From Cohnella baijiui (GTDB taxonomy: Bacteria > Bacillota > Bacilli > Paenibacillales > Paenibacillaceae), in the NCBI RefSeq assembly GCF_020731285.1, contig NZ_JAJFOW010000029.1, forward strand, positions 22,916 to 86,915: DNA of 64,000 bases. The letters run 5' to 3'. Under the pieces are notes generated by a model. That model did no database searches, was not told the origin of the DNA, and was given only the letters and a program-made list of their open reading frames with translations. Shown here piece after piece: positions 8,879 through 16,366 of this stretch. The position numbers and the translations under genes were made by a program. Position 1 is the first letter of the stretch; each line of letters starts with the position of its first letter.

Positions 8879-9322
8879 ATGAAAAACGACGCGAACGTAA
8901 CGCTAACGGTTCCGGCGAAAGCCGAATATGTAGATATCGTCCGCTTGACGCTGTACGGCATTGCCGCGAGAATGAAATTTTCGTTCGAAGAAATCGAGGA
9001 TATGAAGGTTGCCGTTTCGGAAGCCTGCAACAATGCCGTTCTGCATGCCTACGACCAAGAAGAGCCCGGACAGGTGGAAGTGGTCTTTACGATCGTCGGG
9101 GACAACGAGCTTCAAATCTCGGTCAGCGACTCGGGCGTCAGCTTCGAACAAGCGACAGATCGCAGCACTTCCAGTCTGCATGGAAAGTCCATCGAGGAGA
9201 TCCAGTCGGGCGGATTGGGACTTTATCTCATGCAAGCTTTGATGGACCAAGTCGAAATCCGCAGCAGTCAAGGCACGAGCGTGATCTTGACCAAGCGGCG
9301 AGCTGTCCAAGAAACGGTATGA
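8879..9322 (+). CDS. rsbW: Serine kinase and anti-sigma-B factor RsbW
   Basis: A 147-residue GHKL-fold ATPase that holds sigma-B inactive and phosphorylates RsbV. The N-terminus MKNDAN..VPAKAEYVDIVRLTL matches the B. subtilis protein start, which fixes the ATG at 8879 rather than the in-frame ATG at 8831 overlapping rsbV. ATP-site motifs are AVSEACNNAVLHAY (N box), VSDSGVSF and GGLGLYLM. The stop overlaps the sigB start as ATGA, so translation is probably coupled. Confidence 0.92.
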   Translation: MKNDANVTLTVPAKAEYVDIVRLTLYGIAARMKFSFEEIEDMKVAVSEACNNAVLHAYDQEEPGQVEVVFTIVGDNELQISVSDSGVSFEQATDRSTSSLHGKSIEEIQSGGLGLYLMQALMDQVEIRSSQGTSVILTKRRAVQETV

Positions 9323-10095
9323 GCGTGCAACCGAACGCGCGTCTGCCCGACGATGCGATTCATAAATTGCTAGAATACCAGCGCACGCTGCGCAACGATC
9401 TGGCGGAAGATCTGATCCGCCATTATGAACCGCTCGTCCGGATGGCTGCGCATAAAATGTCCCGCAGTCATCTAAGCTTGCAAGAGGATCTGTTCCAGGT
9501 CGGACGCATGACGCTGTTCCGGCTGCTCAAGCAGTTCGACCCGGATCTCGGCATGCCCTTCGAGCCGTATGCGATGAAGAGCATAGTCGGCCAAATGAAA
9601 AACTACTTGCGAGACAAGTCTTGGTACATCCAGGTCCCCCGGCGGATCAAGGAAAAGGGACTCGTCGTCCAGCAAGCGATCGACGAGATGACGGTGCGCC
9701 TCGAACGGTCGCCCAGCGTGGAGGAGATTGCGGAATTTCTCGAGATGAGCGTCGAGGATACGCTTGAGGTGCTGGCCGGCCGCGAGCTGCATCATTACGT
9801 CTCGCTGGACACGCCGGTATCCCAGGAAGAGAACACCGCCACCTTGGGCGAGCTGATCGGGTCGCCGGCCGACGACTTCGCGGGCGTCGACAGGCGCATC
9901 GATCTCCAGGAAGCGATGATGAAGCTGAAGCCCGAAGAGCGCCAGGTGCTTGTCCTGCTTTACGAGGAAGGGCTCTCGCAGCGCAACGCCGCCGAGCGGC
10001 TGTGCGTCTCGCAGATGAGCATCTCGCGCATCCAGCGCCGGGCGATCGACAAGCTCAAGGGATGGCTAGCCGAGCCGGAGGAAGAAGAGAATTAG
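9319..10095 (+). CDS. sigB: RNA polymerase sigma factor SigB
   Basis: A 258-residue sigma-70 group 3 factor. Region 2 is LVRMAAHKMSRSHLSLQEDLFQVG, with promoter-melting residues around FDPDLGMPFEPYA. Region 3 contains WYIQVPRRIKEKG, and region 4 has a helix-turn-helix in EEGLSQRNAAERLCVSQMSI. It directs the general stress regulon. Translationally coupled to rsbW by a 4-bp overlap. Sigma-B-like promoters occur before at least four other units in this window. Confidence 0.93.
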   Translation: MSVQPNARLPDDAIHKLLEYQRTLRNDLAEDLIRHYEPLVRMAAHKMSRSHLSLQEDLFQVGRMTLFRLLKQFDPDLGMPFEPYAMKSIVGQMKNYLRDKSWYIQVPRRIKEKGLVVQQAIDEMTVRLERSPSVEEIAEFLEMSVEDTLEVLAGRELHHYVSLDTPVSQEENTATLGELIGSPADDFAGVDRRIDLQEAMMKLKPEERQVLVLLYEEGLSQRNAAERLCVSQMSISRIQRRAIDKLKGWLAEPEEEEN

Positions 10096-10106
10096 CTTGC
10101 GCCGAT

Positions 10107-10132
10107 GTTTAGAGATCCCGCCTTGCGGGTAC
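10107..10132 (+). promoter_or_regulatory. Candidate sigma-B promoter between sigB and the next gene
   Basis: GTTTAG - 14 bp - GGGTAC, with two mismatches at end positions. The spacer contains a CCCGC/GCGGG inverted repeat next to the -10, which could also act as a weak hairpin. It lies about 47 bp before the following start. Confidence 0.45.
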
Positions 10133-10178
10133 ATATCGGTAAGCTACAACATTCTCTTCACCAAAGGCGGTGGAAACG

Positions 10179-10529
10179 ATGACTGTCAAGTATCGTCTCG
10201 CGTGCTTCGAGTGCGACATCATCGTTCGCGAACACAACGATGCTCACCAGCTCAGCATCCAATCCCGCAAAAATCCGCTAGGCAACGGCAACCGGTTGGC
10301 CGATTACGGATCCGAAGAGGAAGCCGTTCATGCAGCCGACCAGCTGTGCGAGTCGTACACGATAGCCAGAGAGTACGGGTACCATCTGTCGGGAGGCGAG
10401 TTCGTGAAGGCCGAAATGCCTTCGATTCCCGTCGTCCAATTGCTGGACATGGGGCTTACGCCATCCGGCCTGCGGAACCTGCTCAACCAGGAAGCGCTCG
10501 TGTATGGCACGCAAGAAACGGCAGGCTAA
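10179..10529 (+). CDS. Uncharacterised 116-aa protein
   Basis: No family recognised. Soluble and mixed alpha-beta in appearance, with two cysteines in ACFECD and one in QLCESY. The C-terminal half (PVVQLLDMGLTPSGLRNLLNQE) looks like a small helical domain. The ATG at 10179 is chosen because AAGGCGGTGG sits just upstream; a GTG at 10170 is in frame. It follows sigB by 83 bp, has a candidate sigma-B promoter of its own and ends at a strong terminator, so it is probably a general stress gene. Confidence 0.7.
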   Translation: MTVKYRLACFECDIIVREHNDAHQLSIQSRKNPLGNGNRLADYGSEEEAVHAADQLCESYTIAREYGYHLSGGEFVKAEMPSIPVVQLLDMGLTPSGLRNLLNQEALVYGTQETAG

Positions 10530-10604
10530 TCTAAAGCGTTTTCAAATTGCGAGAGACGAGGCCGATCCTTCTATTATCCATCCGAAACAGTTTCACTCAT
10601 AAAG

Positions 10605-10635
10605 GGACGGCGCACATCCGTGCGCCGTCCTTTTT
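10605..10635 (+). terminator. Strong intrinsic terminator
   Basis: An 11-bp perfect stem GGACGGCGCAC / GTGCGCCGTCC, 4-nt loop, then TTTTT. It closes the sigB transcription unit. Confidence 0.92.
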
Positions 10636-10645
10636 GACGCGCCGG

Positions 10646-10675
10646 TTGGCAAAGCGGCGAGATGTTCCTTACAAT
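10646..10675 (+). promoter_or_regulatory. Sigma-A-type promoter of the Bce-type regulator
   Basis: TTGGCA - 18 bp - TACAAT, immediately after the terminator and about 52 bp before the regulator start. Confidence 0.6.
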
Positions 10676-10727
10676 AACGTTCATACCCTTATTCGATATT
10701 TCACGAACGACGGAGGCGCGAACGGCC

Positions 10728-11456
10728 ATGAGGCGTTATTCGATATTTGTTGTGGAGGACGACGAGAAGATCGCAGCTCAGCTGACCAAATATCTCGCCC
10801 GGTACGGGTACGAAGCGCATGTCGCCTCCCGGCTGGACGATCTCAAGCGCGAATTTCTCGAACGCAAGCCCGACCTCGTCCTGCTCGACATCAATTTGCC
10901 TTATTACGACGGTTATTACTGGTGCAGGCAAATCCGTACAGTGTCGAACGTCCCCATCCTGTTCGTCTCCGCGCGGACGCACGAGATGGATCAGGTCATG
11001 GCGATCGAGCACGGCGGGGACGACTACATCGCCAAGCCTTTCAACCTGGAGGTACTGCTCGCCAAGGTCAAGAGCAGCCTGCGCAGGGCGTACGGGGAGT
11101 ACGCCATGCCGCCGGAGACCCGCGAGCTGCTGGACTTCGGCGGGCTGCTGCTGGATCGGACGCGCAACCGGCTCGGGTGGAAAGATCGGCAAACCGACTT
11201 GACGCGCAACGAATGCATCCTGATGGAGGCGCTGGGCATGCGGGCAGGCGAGATCGTTTCGCGCGAAGCGCTGCTCGCCAAGCTGTGGGACGACGTGAGC
11301 TTCGTAGACGACAATACGCTTTCGGTCAATATGACGCGGCTCCGGAAAAAGCTGGAGCAGCTCGGCCTTCCCGGCGCGATCGACACGATCCGAAGCCAAG
11401 GCTACCGGCTGCGGACGGACGGAGGAGCGGGCCGGGAAGAGGGGGGGCTGAGATGA
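10728..11456 (+). CDS. OmpR-family response regulator, BceR-like
   Basis: 242 residues: receiver with phospho-Asp in LVLLDINLPYYDG and conserved Lys in IAKPFN, then a winged-helix DNA-binding domain (LTRNECILMEAL .. DNTLSVNMTRLRKKL). Together with the intramembrane-sensing kinase and FtsX-type transporter downstream it forms a Bce-type detoxification module, which in Firmicutes senses cell-wall-active peptides such as bacitracin or lantibiotics. GGAGG lies 11 nt before the ATG. The stop overlaps the kinase start (ATGA). Confidence 0.9.
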   Translation: MRRYSIFVVEDDEKIAAQLTKYLARYGYEAHVASRLDDLKREFLERKPDLVLLDINLPYYDGYYWCRQIRTVSNVPILFVSARTHEMDQVMAIEHGGDDYIAKPFNLEVLLAKVKSSLRRAYGEYAMPPETRELLDFGGLLLDRTRNRLGWKDRQTDLTRNECILMEALGMRAGEIVSREALLAKLWDDVSFVDDNTLSVNMTRLRKKLEQLGLPGAIDTIRSQGYRLRTDGGAGREEGGLR

Positions 11457-12535
11457 AGGGAGCGGGAGAGTCCATTTGGTGGCGCCTCGTGAAAGACCGC
11501 CTGGTCTATTTGCTCGTCTGCCTGGCCATCGCAGGCATCCTCGTCGCCGTCCTGGCGCTCCGCCTGACGGAAGCGGAACTGCCGATGGACTGGCGCATCG
11601 CCGGGTATATGGCGCTCCTGACGATCGTCTTGGCAGGCGCCGCCCTTACGATTGATTACGGACGACGTCGGGCGTTCGATCGGGGGTTGCGCGACATCGA
11701 ACAGTCGCGGCCCGGCGATCCGGCCCGCGTGCTCTCGCTTCCGGAGGGAGGCGGTCTCGATCAGCGGGACTATCGCCAGGCGCTTCTTACCCAATACGAC
11801 GCGCACGTCGGCGAACTGGGCGAAGCCCGAAGAAGAGCCGAGCTGCGCCACCTTTTCACTCAGCAATGGGTACATCAGATGAAAACGCCGGTGTCGGTAA
11901 TCGACCTTTTGACGCAGCAAGCGGAGGAAGTGTCCTCCCTGGCCGAAGCCAGGGAGATGCTGCACAGCATCCGCGAGGAGAATGGCCGCCTGGAGGAAGG
12001 ACTCGAGACCGCGCTGTATCAGGCAAGGCTGGAGCGGTTCGAACGGGATCTGAAGATCGAGCCCGTCTCGCTGCGCGAAGCGGCCCGCGCGGCTGTCAAC
12101 CGCCACAAGCACGCCCTGCTCCGCGCGGCCGTCTATCCCCAGTTGGAAGGGGAGGACCTCCATGCGGTCACGGACGCCAAGTGGCTCATCTTTGTGCTCG
12201 GTCAGCTCCTCTCGAACGCCATCAAATATTCCAAGCCCAAGCCGGGCGCCAAGCGGCTGACGATCGCGATCGCCTCGGTCCCCAAAGGGTGCGAGCTGCG
12301 AATCGCCGACGAAGGAGTCGGCATCCCCGAGGAGGATCTGCCGCGGGTGACCGAGCCCTTCTTTACGGGCGCCAACGGGAGAATAAGCGGGGAATCGACG
12401 GGAATGGGGCTCTATCTCGTCCGGGAAACCTGCGAGCTGCTTGGACACCGGCTATCGATCTCGTCCGAACCGGGCGCCGGGACGACCGTTCGGATCCGGA
12501 TGGCGACGTCCGGCGAGGGAGACGGGGAAACGTGA
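11453..12535 (+). CDS. Intramembrane-sensing histidine kinase, BceS-like
   Basis: 360 residues. Two N-terminal membrane helices (about 15-35 and 45-65) are separated by only about ten residues, so there is no extracellular sensor domain. This is the hallmark of BceS-type kinases, which read transport flux from the partner ABC transporter. The phospho-His is in QQWVHQMKTPVSV; ATPase motifs are ELLSNAIKYS-like (LLSNAIKYS), DEGVGIP and GMGLYLV. Coupled to the regulator gene by ATGA. Confidence 0.9.
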   Translation: MKGAGESIWWRLVKDRLVYLLVCLAIAGILVAVLALRLTEAELPMDWRIAGYMALLTIVLAGAALTIDYGRRRAFDRGLRDIEQSRPGDPARVLSLPEGGGLDQRDYRQALLTQYDAHVGELGEARRRAELRHLFTQQWVHQMKTPVSVIDLLTQQAEEVSSLAEAREMLHSIREENGRLEEGLETALYQARLERFERDLKIEPVSLREAARAAVNRHKHALLRAAVYPQLEGEDLHAVTDAKWLIFVLGQLLSNAIKYSKPKPGAKRLTIAIASVPKGCELRIADEGVGIPEEDLPRVTEPFFTGANGRISGESTGMGLYLVRETCELLGHRLSISSEPGAGTTVRIRMATSGEGDGET

Positions 12536-12552
12536 CGAAACTGTAAGATTTC
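12530..12552 (+). promoter_or_regulatory. Possible BceR-type operator before the transporter genes
   Basis: TGAC and TGTAAG half sites four to five bases apart at the end of the kinase gene resemble BceR-type binding sites. A TACACT -10-like hexamer lies at 12601. The 105-bp gap and separate ribosome binding site suggest the transporter genes have their own inducible promoter. Weak evidence only. Confidence 0.3.
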
Positions 12553-12640
12553 TCGGCCCGTTCGTAAGCCTGATCCATAGGTTCATCCGACTTCGCTTGG
12601 TACACTAAGGCTAACGAATGGCAAACGGGAGGGTTTCGGC

Positions 12641-13426
12641 ATGACGCAAACGATTTTGAAAGCGGAAGGTTTGACCAAAATATACGGCTCGCAGAGCGGT
12701 GTCCTGTACAAGGCGCTAGACGAGATCAGGCTTCACGTGGAGGAAGGGGAGTTTCTCGGCATCATGGGACCGTCGGGCAGCGGCAAAACGACGCTGCTGA
12801 ACCTGCTGTCCACGATCGACAAGCCCTCGTCGGGCTTGCTCGAAATCAACGGCGTGCGGCCGCAGACGCTCAAGGACGGCCAGCTCGCCTTGTTCCGCAG
12901 ACGGGAGCTCGGCTACGTCTTTCAAGACTTCAACCTGCTCGACACGCTTTCCATCCGGGAAAACATCATTCTCCCCCTCGCCATGGACAAGCTGCCCGTG
13001 GACGAGATCGACCGGCGGGTGCAAGAGAGCGCCGGGCTGCTCGGCATCGGAGCGATCCTCGATAAGCGTACGTACGAGGTGTCCGGCGGTCAAAAGCAGC
13101 GCACGGCCATTGCCCGGGCGATCGTCAATCGCCCGTCCCTGCTGCTCGCCGACGAACTGACGGGCAATCTCGACTCCAAGGCGTCGCGGGACGTGATGAC
13201 CTCCCTGGTCGGGCTGAACGAGGGGCTGCGGGCCACTATCGTCATGGTGACGCACGATCCGTTCGCCGCCAGCTATTGCAAGCGAATCGTCTTTATCCGC
13301 GACGGCCGGCTCTTTTCGGAAATTCGCCGCGGCGCGAACCGGCAGGCGTTTTTCCAGCAAATCTTAGATTCGCTCAGCGTGTTGGGAGGGGAGTTCCATG
13401 ACGTTCCGTCAACTCGCCTTCCGTAA
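12641..13426 (+). CDS. ABC transporter ATP-binding protein, BceA-like
   Basis: 261 residues with a complete nucleotide-binding domain: Walker A GPSGSGKTT, Q-loop YVFQDFNLLD, signature VSGGQKQRT, Walker B LLLADELTGNLD and switch His in VMVTHD. The ELTGNLDS sequence is typical of the MacB/BceA class working with FtsX-type permeases. GGGAGGG precedes the ATG. It overlaps the permease gene by 29 bp, so the pair is one operon. Expected role: protection of cell-wall lipid intermediates from antimicrobial peptides (family inference). Confidence 0.93.
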   Translation: MTQTILKAEGLTKIYGSQSGVLYKALDEIRLHVEEGEFLGIMGPSGSGKTTLLNLLSTIDKPSSGLLEINGVRPQTLKDGQLALFRRRELGYVFQDFNLLDTLSIRENIILPLAMDKLPVDEIDRRVQESAGLLGIGAILDKRTYEVSGGQKQRTAIARAIVNRPSLLLADELTGNLDSKASRDVMTSLVGLNEGLRATIVMVTHDPFAASYCKRIVFIRDGRLFSEIRRGANRQAFFQQILDSLSVLGGEFHDVPSTRLP

Positions 13427-15332
13427 TATTTGGGGCAACCGTCACGCGTATGGATCGTTTTTCCTGAGCAGCGTTTTCGCCGTCGCGATCTTCTTCGTCT
13501 ATGCCGCCTTCATCTTTCATCCGTCCCTGGCCCGGGGAGAGATCGCGGGCGGGAGCGGCACGAAGCTGGCCCTGATCGGCTGCGAATGGATCATTATCGT
13601 GTTTTCCTTCTTCTTCATCCTATACGCCAGCTCCTCGTTTCTGAAGACGCGGCAAAAGGAATTCGGCCTGCTGTTTCTGTTCGGCTTTACCCGCGGGCAA
13701 TTGCGCAAGCTGATCGTTAGCGAAAATCTGCTGCTCGGCACGGCGGCGATCGTTGCGGGTACCGCGGTCGGCCTGTTGTTCAGCAAGCTGTTCTTCATGG
13801 TGCTGACCTGGCTCATGAACGTCGCGAACCCGATTCCGTTTTACTGGCCGTGGAAAGCGATCGCCGTTACTGCGGGGGGGTATTTCGTCCTGTTCCTGGT
13901 CATCGCGGCGGCTTCGATGAGGCAGGCGGGACGCAAGGAAGTCGCGGAGCTGCTGCTCGCCGCGAAGCAGCCGAAGCGAGCGCCGGCCGCTTCCCCTTGG
14001 CTTTCCGCGCTGGCGGCGGCTTGCCTCGCCGGCGGCTATGCGATGGCCGTCACGATGTCGGCCGGGAATTTGCTGTTCCGCATGCTGCCGATCCTGTTCC
14101 TCGTCACGACGGGGACGTACTTCCTGTTCACGCAGCTCAGCGTGGGACTGCTGCGGCGCCTTCAGCGGAATCGGGAGCTCAGCCACCGGGGGACGAATCT
14201 CGTCGTGCTCTCGCAGCTCGTCTACCGCATCAAGGACAATGCGCGCGTCTTGTTCCTGACGTCCGTGCTGTGCGCCGTCGTCGTGACGGCGGCGGGAACG
14301 ATCACGGTGTTCATGAACGCAGCTGAAACGAGCATCGTCGGGCATTTCCCGCAAACGCTGGCGTTTCAACAGCAGGGCAAGCCCGTGTCGGAGGCCGAGC
14401 TGGCGAAGATCGAAGCGGCCGTCCGGGCCGAAGGCGGCGCAATCGCCTACCGGGCGGAAGTGACGGGCATCGCGGGCTCGCTGCAGCTGGGCGGCGGCCG
14501 CAAGCTCGATGCGGCGATGGTCGTCTCCGCGTCGGCGTACAACGGGTTGGCCGCCCGCCTCCCCGGTGTGGAGTCGGTGGAGGTGAAGCCCGGCCACGCC
14601 TGGTTCGTCTATCCCTATGCGGATGCGGCACCGGCGGTCGTGGCGCCCGGAACGGACGCCGTCTTTCGCACCGGCGACCGCGAGCTGAAGCTCCGAATGG
14701 ACGGCCAGCGCAACGGCGGCATCGTCCAGGCGACCGGGCCTTCGACTTTTGTCGTCGTTCTGGACGACGGCCAATTCGCCGAGTGGCGGAAGGGAGCGGC
14801 CGCGGGCACCCTCGTCTACAGCTACGGGTACGAGCTGCGCGACTGGCGCCACGCGGGCGCGGCGATCGACAGGGCGATCAAGGCAGTTCCTTCGCTGCAA
14901 ATCTCTTCCCGGCTGGCCGAGTACGAGTCGACGCGGCAGTTCACTTCGCTCTCGCTGTTTATCGCCCTATTCGTGAGCGCGTTGTTCTTCCTGGCATCCG
15001 GAAGCCTACTCTTTTTCAAATTGTTCACCGAGCTGCGGGAGGAGCAGTCGCAATTCCGCTCGCTCCTGCGGATCGGCCTCTCCCCGAAAGAACTGGGGCG
15101 CATTCTGACGACGCAGATTGCCATCCTGTTCTTCATCCCGTGCCTCGTCGGCGGTCTACACGCCTCGTTCGCGATGGTGGCGCTCGGCCGGGTGCTGCTG
15201 GATTCGAAAGCCGTCTTCGTCTCTGCGGTCGAGGTGATGGGCATCTACCTCGCGCTTCAGACGGTCTACTTCCTCGTGGCCCGGCGCGCGTACGCCCGCA
15301 CGGTCGCCCGAGACGCGGGCGTCGCGATGTAG
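13398..15332 (+). CDS. FtsX-type ABC permease, BceB-like
   Basis: 644 residues, the normal BceB length. One membrane helix at about 18-38, then pairs or clusters up to about residue 300, a large extracellular domain of roughly 200 residues (about 310-515), and three helices at the end. The extracellular domain between helices 7 and 8 is the peptide-sensing part in this family. FtsX-like segments (KTRQKEFGLLFLFGFTRGQL and EEQSQFRSLLRIGLSPKEL) occur in both halves. Ends at a strong terminator at 15360. Confidence 0.92.
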   Translation: MTFRQLAFRNIWGNRHAYGSFFLSSVFAVAIFFVYAAFIFHPSLARGEIAGGSGTKLALIGCEWIIIVFSFFFILYASSSFLKTRQKEFGLLFLFGFTRGQLRKLIVSENLLLGTAAIVAGTAVGLLFSKLFFMVLTWLMNVANPIPFYWPWKAIAVTAGGYFVLFLVIAAASMRQAGRKEVAELLLAAKQPKRAPAASPWLSALAAACLAGGYAMAVTMSAGNLLFRMLPILFLVTTGTYFLFTQLSVGLLRRLQRNRELSHRGTNLVVLSQLVYRIKDNARVLFLTSVLCAVVVTAAGTITVFMNAAETSIVGHFPQTLAFQQQGKPVSEAELAKIEAAVRAEGGAIAYRAEVTGIAGSLQLGGGRKLDAAMVVSASAYNGLAARLPGVESVEVKPGHAWFVYPYADAAPAVVAPGTDAVFRTGDRELKLRMDGQRNGGIVQATGPSTFVVVLDDGQFAEWRKGAAAGTLVYSYGYELRDWRHAGAAIDRAIKAVPSLQISSRLAEYESTRQFTSLSLFIALFVSALFFLASGSLLFFKLFTELREEQSQFRSLLRIGLSPKELGRILTTQIAILFFIPCLVGGLHASFAMVALGRVLLDSKAVFVSAVEVMGIYLALQTVYFLVARRAYARTVARDAGVAM

Positions 15333-15359
15333 ACGCGGATTTTCAGCAACGAACGAACA

Positions 15360-15416
15360 AAACCGTCCTTATAAAGGAGGAGCGTCGGGCTCCCCTTTGC
15401 AAGGACGGTTTCTTTG
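15360..15416. terminator. Intrinsic terminator, probably bidirectional
   Basis: AAACCGTCCTT (15360-15370) pairs with AAGGACGGTTT (15401-15411), with a nested GGAGGAGC/GCTCCCC helix, then TCTTT. On the other strand it can serve the convergent 80-aa gene. Confidence 0.8.
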
Positions 15417-15505
15417 CGCATCCGCTATGCCAAAGATCAACTTGGCCGGGCCGCACGGATCGAATGGAGGCTCGGCGATCGGAAGCTGCGTTGGCGAGAC
15501 AACGA

Positions 15506-15748
15506 TCAAACCTCGTCCTGGGCCGGATCGGGCACCAGTCCTTCTTCCTTGAGCTCCCGGCCGGTCTTGACCCGCTCCATGTCGGCGCCGAGCCGCTTCA
15601 GATCGTCGAGGTCCTGCACCATCGAGCCGTTGCGTGCTTCCTCGACAGGGCGGGTCGGCATGGGACCGGAAGGTTTGCGATCCGCGTCGGGCTCGTAATC
15701 CGCGCCGCGGGAGGCGGGCCGGTCGGGGAGGTTCGCAGACGAATTCAT
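15506..15748 (-). CDS. Uncharacterised small acidic/charged protein, 80 aa
   Basis: GAGAGGAG lies a normal distance before the ATG at 15748. The sequence (MNSSANLPDRPASRGADYEP .. DLDDLKRLGADMERVKTGRE) is hydrophilic, Pro/Asp/Arg-rich at the N-terminus and likely disordered, with a short helical segment near the C-terminus. No family recognised. It lies downstream of the YtxH-like gene on the same strand, with a possible terminator between them. Confidence 0.6.
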   Translation of the reverse strand: MNSSANLPDRPASRGADYEPDADRKPSGPMPTRPVEEARNGSMVQDLDDLKRLGADMERVKTGRELKEEGLVPDPAQDEV

Positions 15749-15863
15749 CTTTGCTTCACGCTCCTCTCGGATGGCTGCGGTCGGGGCATGCCGCCGGGCG
15801 GTCCGGCTAGGCGGAAGCCCCATGCGGAATCCGGACTGTCCGCGGCGTTCCCCAACCGCAAAC

Positions 15864-15899
15864 AAAGGCCCGCCGCGGGACGGACCCGGGAAAGGCCTT
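15864..15899 (-). terminator. Possible terminator after the YtxH-like gene
   Basis: On the minus strand AAGGCC and GGCCTT close a GC-rich hairpin followed by TGTTTG. The T-run is short, so some readthrough to the 80-aa gene is likely. Confidence 0.35.
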
Positions 15900-15912
15900 G
15901 AATTTGCAAACG

Positions 15913-16224
15913 TCAGTTCGGCTTTTGCGCGTTCGACATCGATTCCTGCATGTCGTCTTTCGCGGATTGGATGCCGTCTTTGGCCGTCTGGATCGCGGAT
16001 TTCGTCTGACCGATCAGATCCGTCGCCTGCTGGCTCACCTTTTGGGCGGCTTCCTGCGTCTTGGTGCCGGCTTCGGAAACCCATTGCTTCGTCTTGTCCA
16101 TCGACTTGTTGTACGTCGCCTTCAGGTCCTGACGAAGCTCGCGACCCGTCTTCGGGGCCAACAGCAGCGCCGCCGCAGCTCCGACCGCCCCGCCGATCAA
16201 TGCGCCTTTGATCATTCCTGCCAT
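15913..16224 (-). CDS. YtxH-domain general stress protein
   Basis: 103 residues. An N-terminal glycine/alanine-rich membrane helix (GALIGGAVGAAAALLLAPKTG) runs straight into the diagnostic APKTGRELR motif of YtxH proteins, followed by a long amphipathic helix rich in Gln, Ala, Lys and Ser resembling LEA-type repeats. In B. subtilis the ytxGHJ genes are controlled by sigma-B, and a candidate sigma-B promoter precedes this gene. GGAGGAGG ribosome binding site. Biochemical function unknown. Confidence 0.85.
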   Translation of the reverse strand: MAGMIKGALIGGAVGAAAALLLAPKTGRELRQDLKATYNKSMDKTKQWVSEAGTKTQEAAQKVSQQATDLIGQTKSAIQTAKDGIQSAKDDMQESMSNAQKPN

Positions 16225-16269
16225 ATGAATTCCTCCTCCATTCCTCGTGACTGCCGTGCTTGTTTTTCA

Positions 16270-16295
16270 TTACCCAACCGGCATCGGGCTGAATC
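16270..16295 (-). promoter_or_regulatory. Candidate sigma-B promoter of the YtxH-like gene
   Basis: On the minus strand GATTCA - 14 bp - GGGTAA. The -10 is perfect; the -35 has two mismatches to GTTTAA. It ends about 45 bp before the start. Confidence 0.5.
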
Positions 16296-16366
16296 ATGGC
16301 GGGACTTTCCGCGGGATGGACTTTGGTCTACAATAGGGAAAGACAGGGAGGAAGGCGAGGGCGTAC

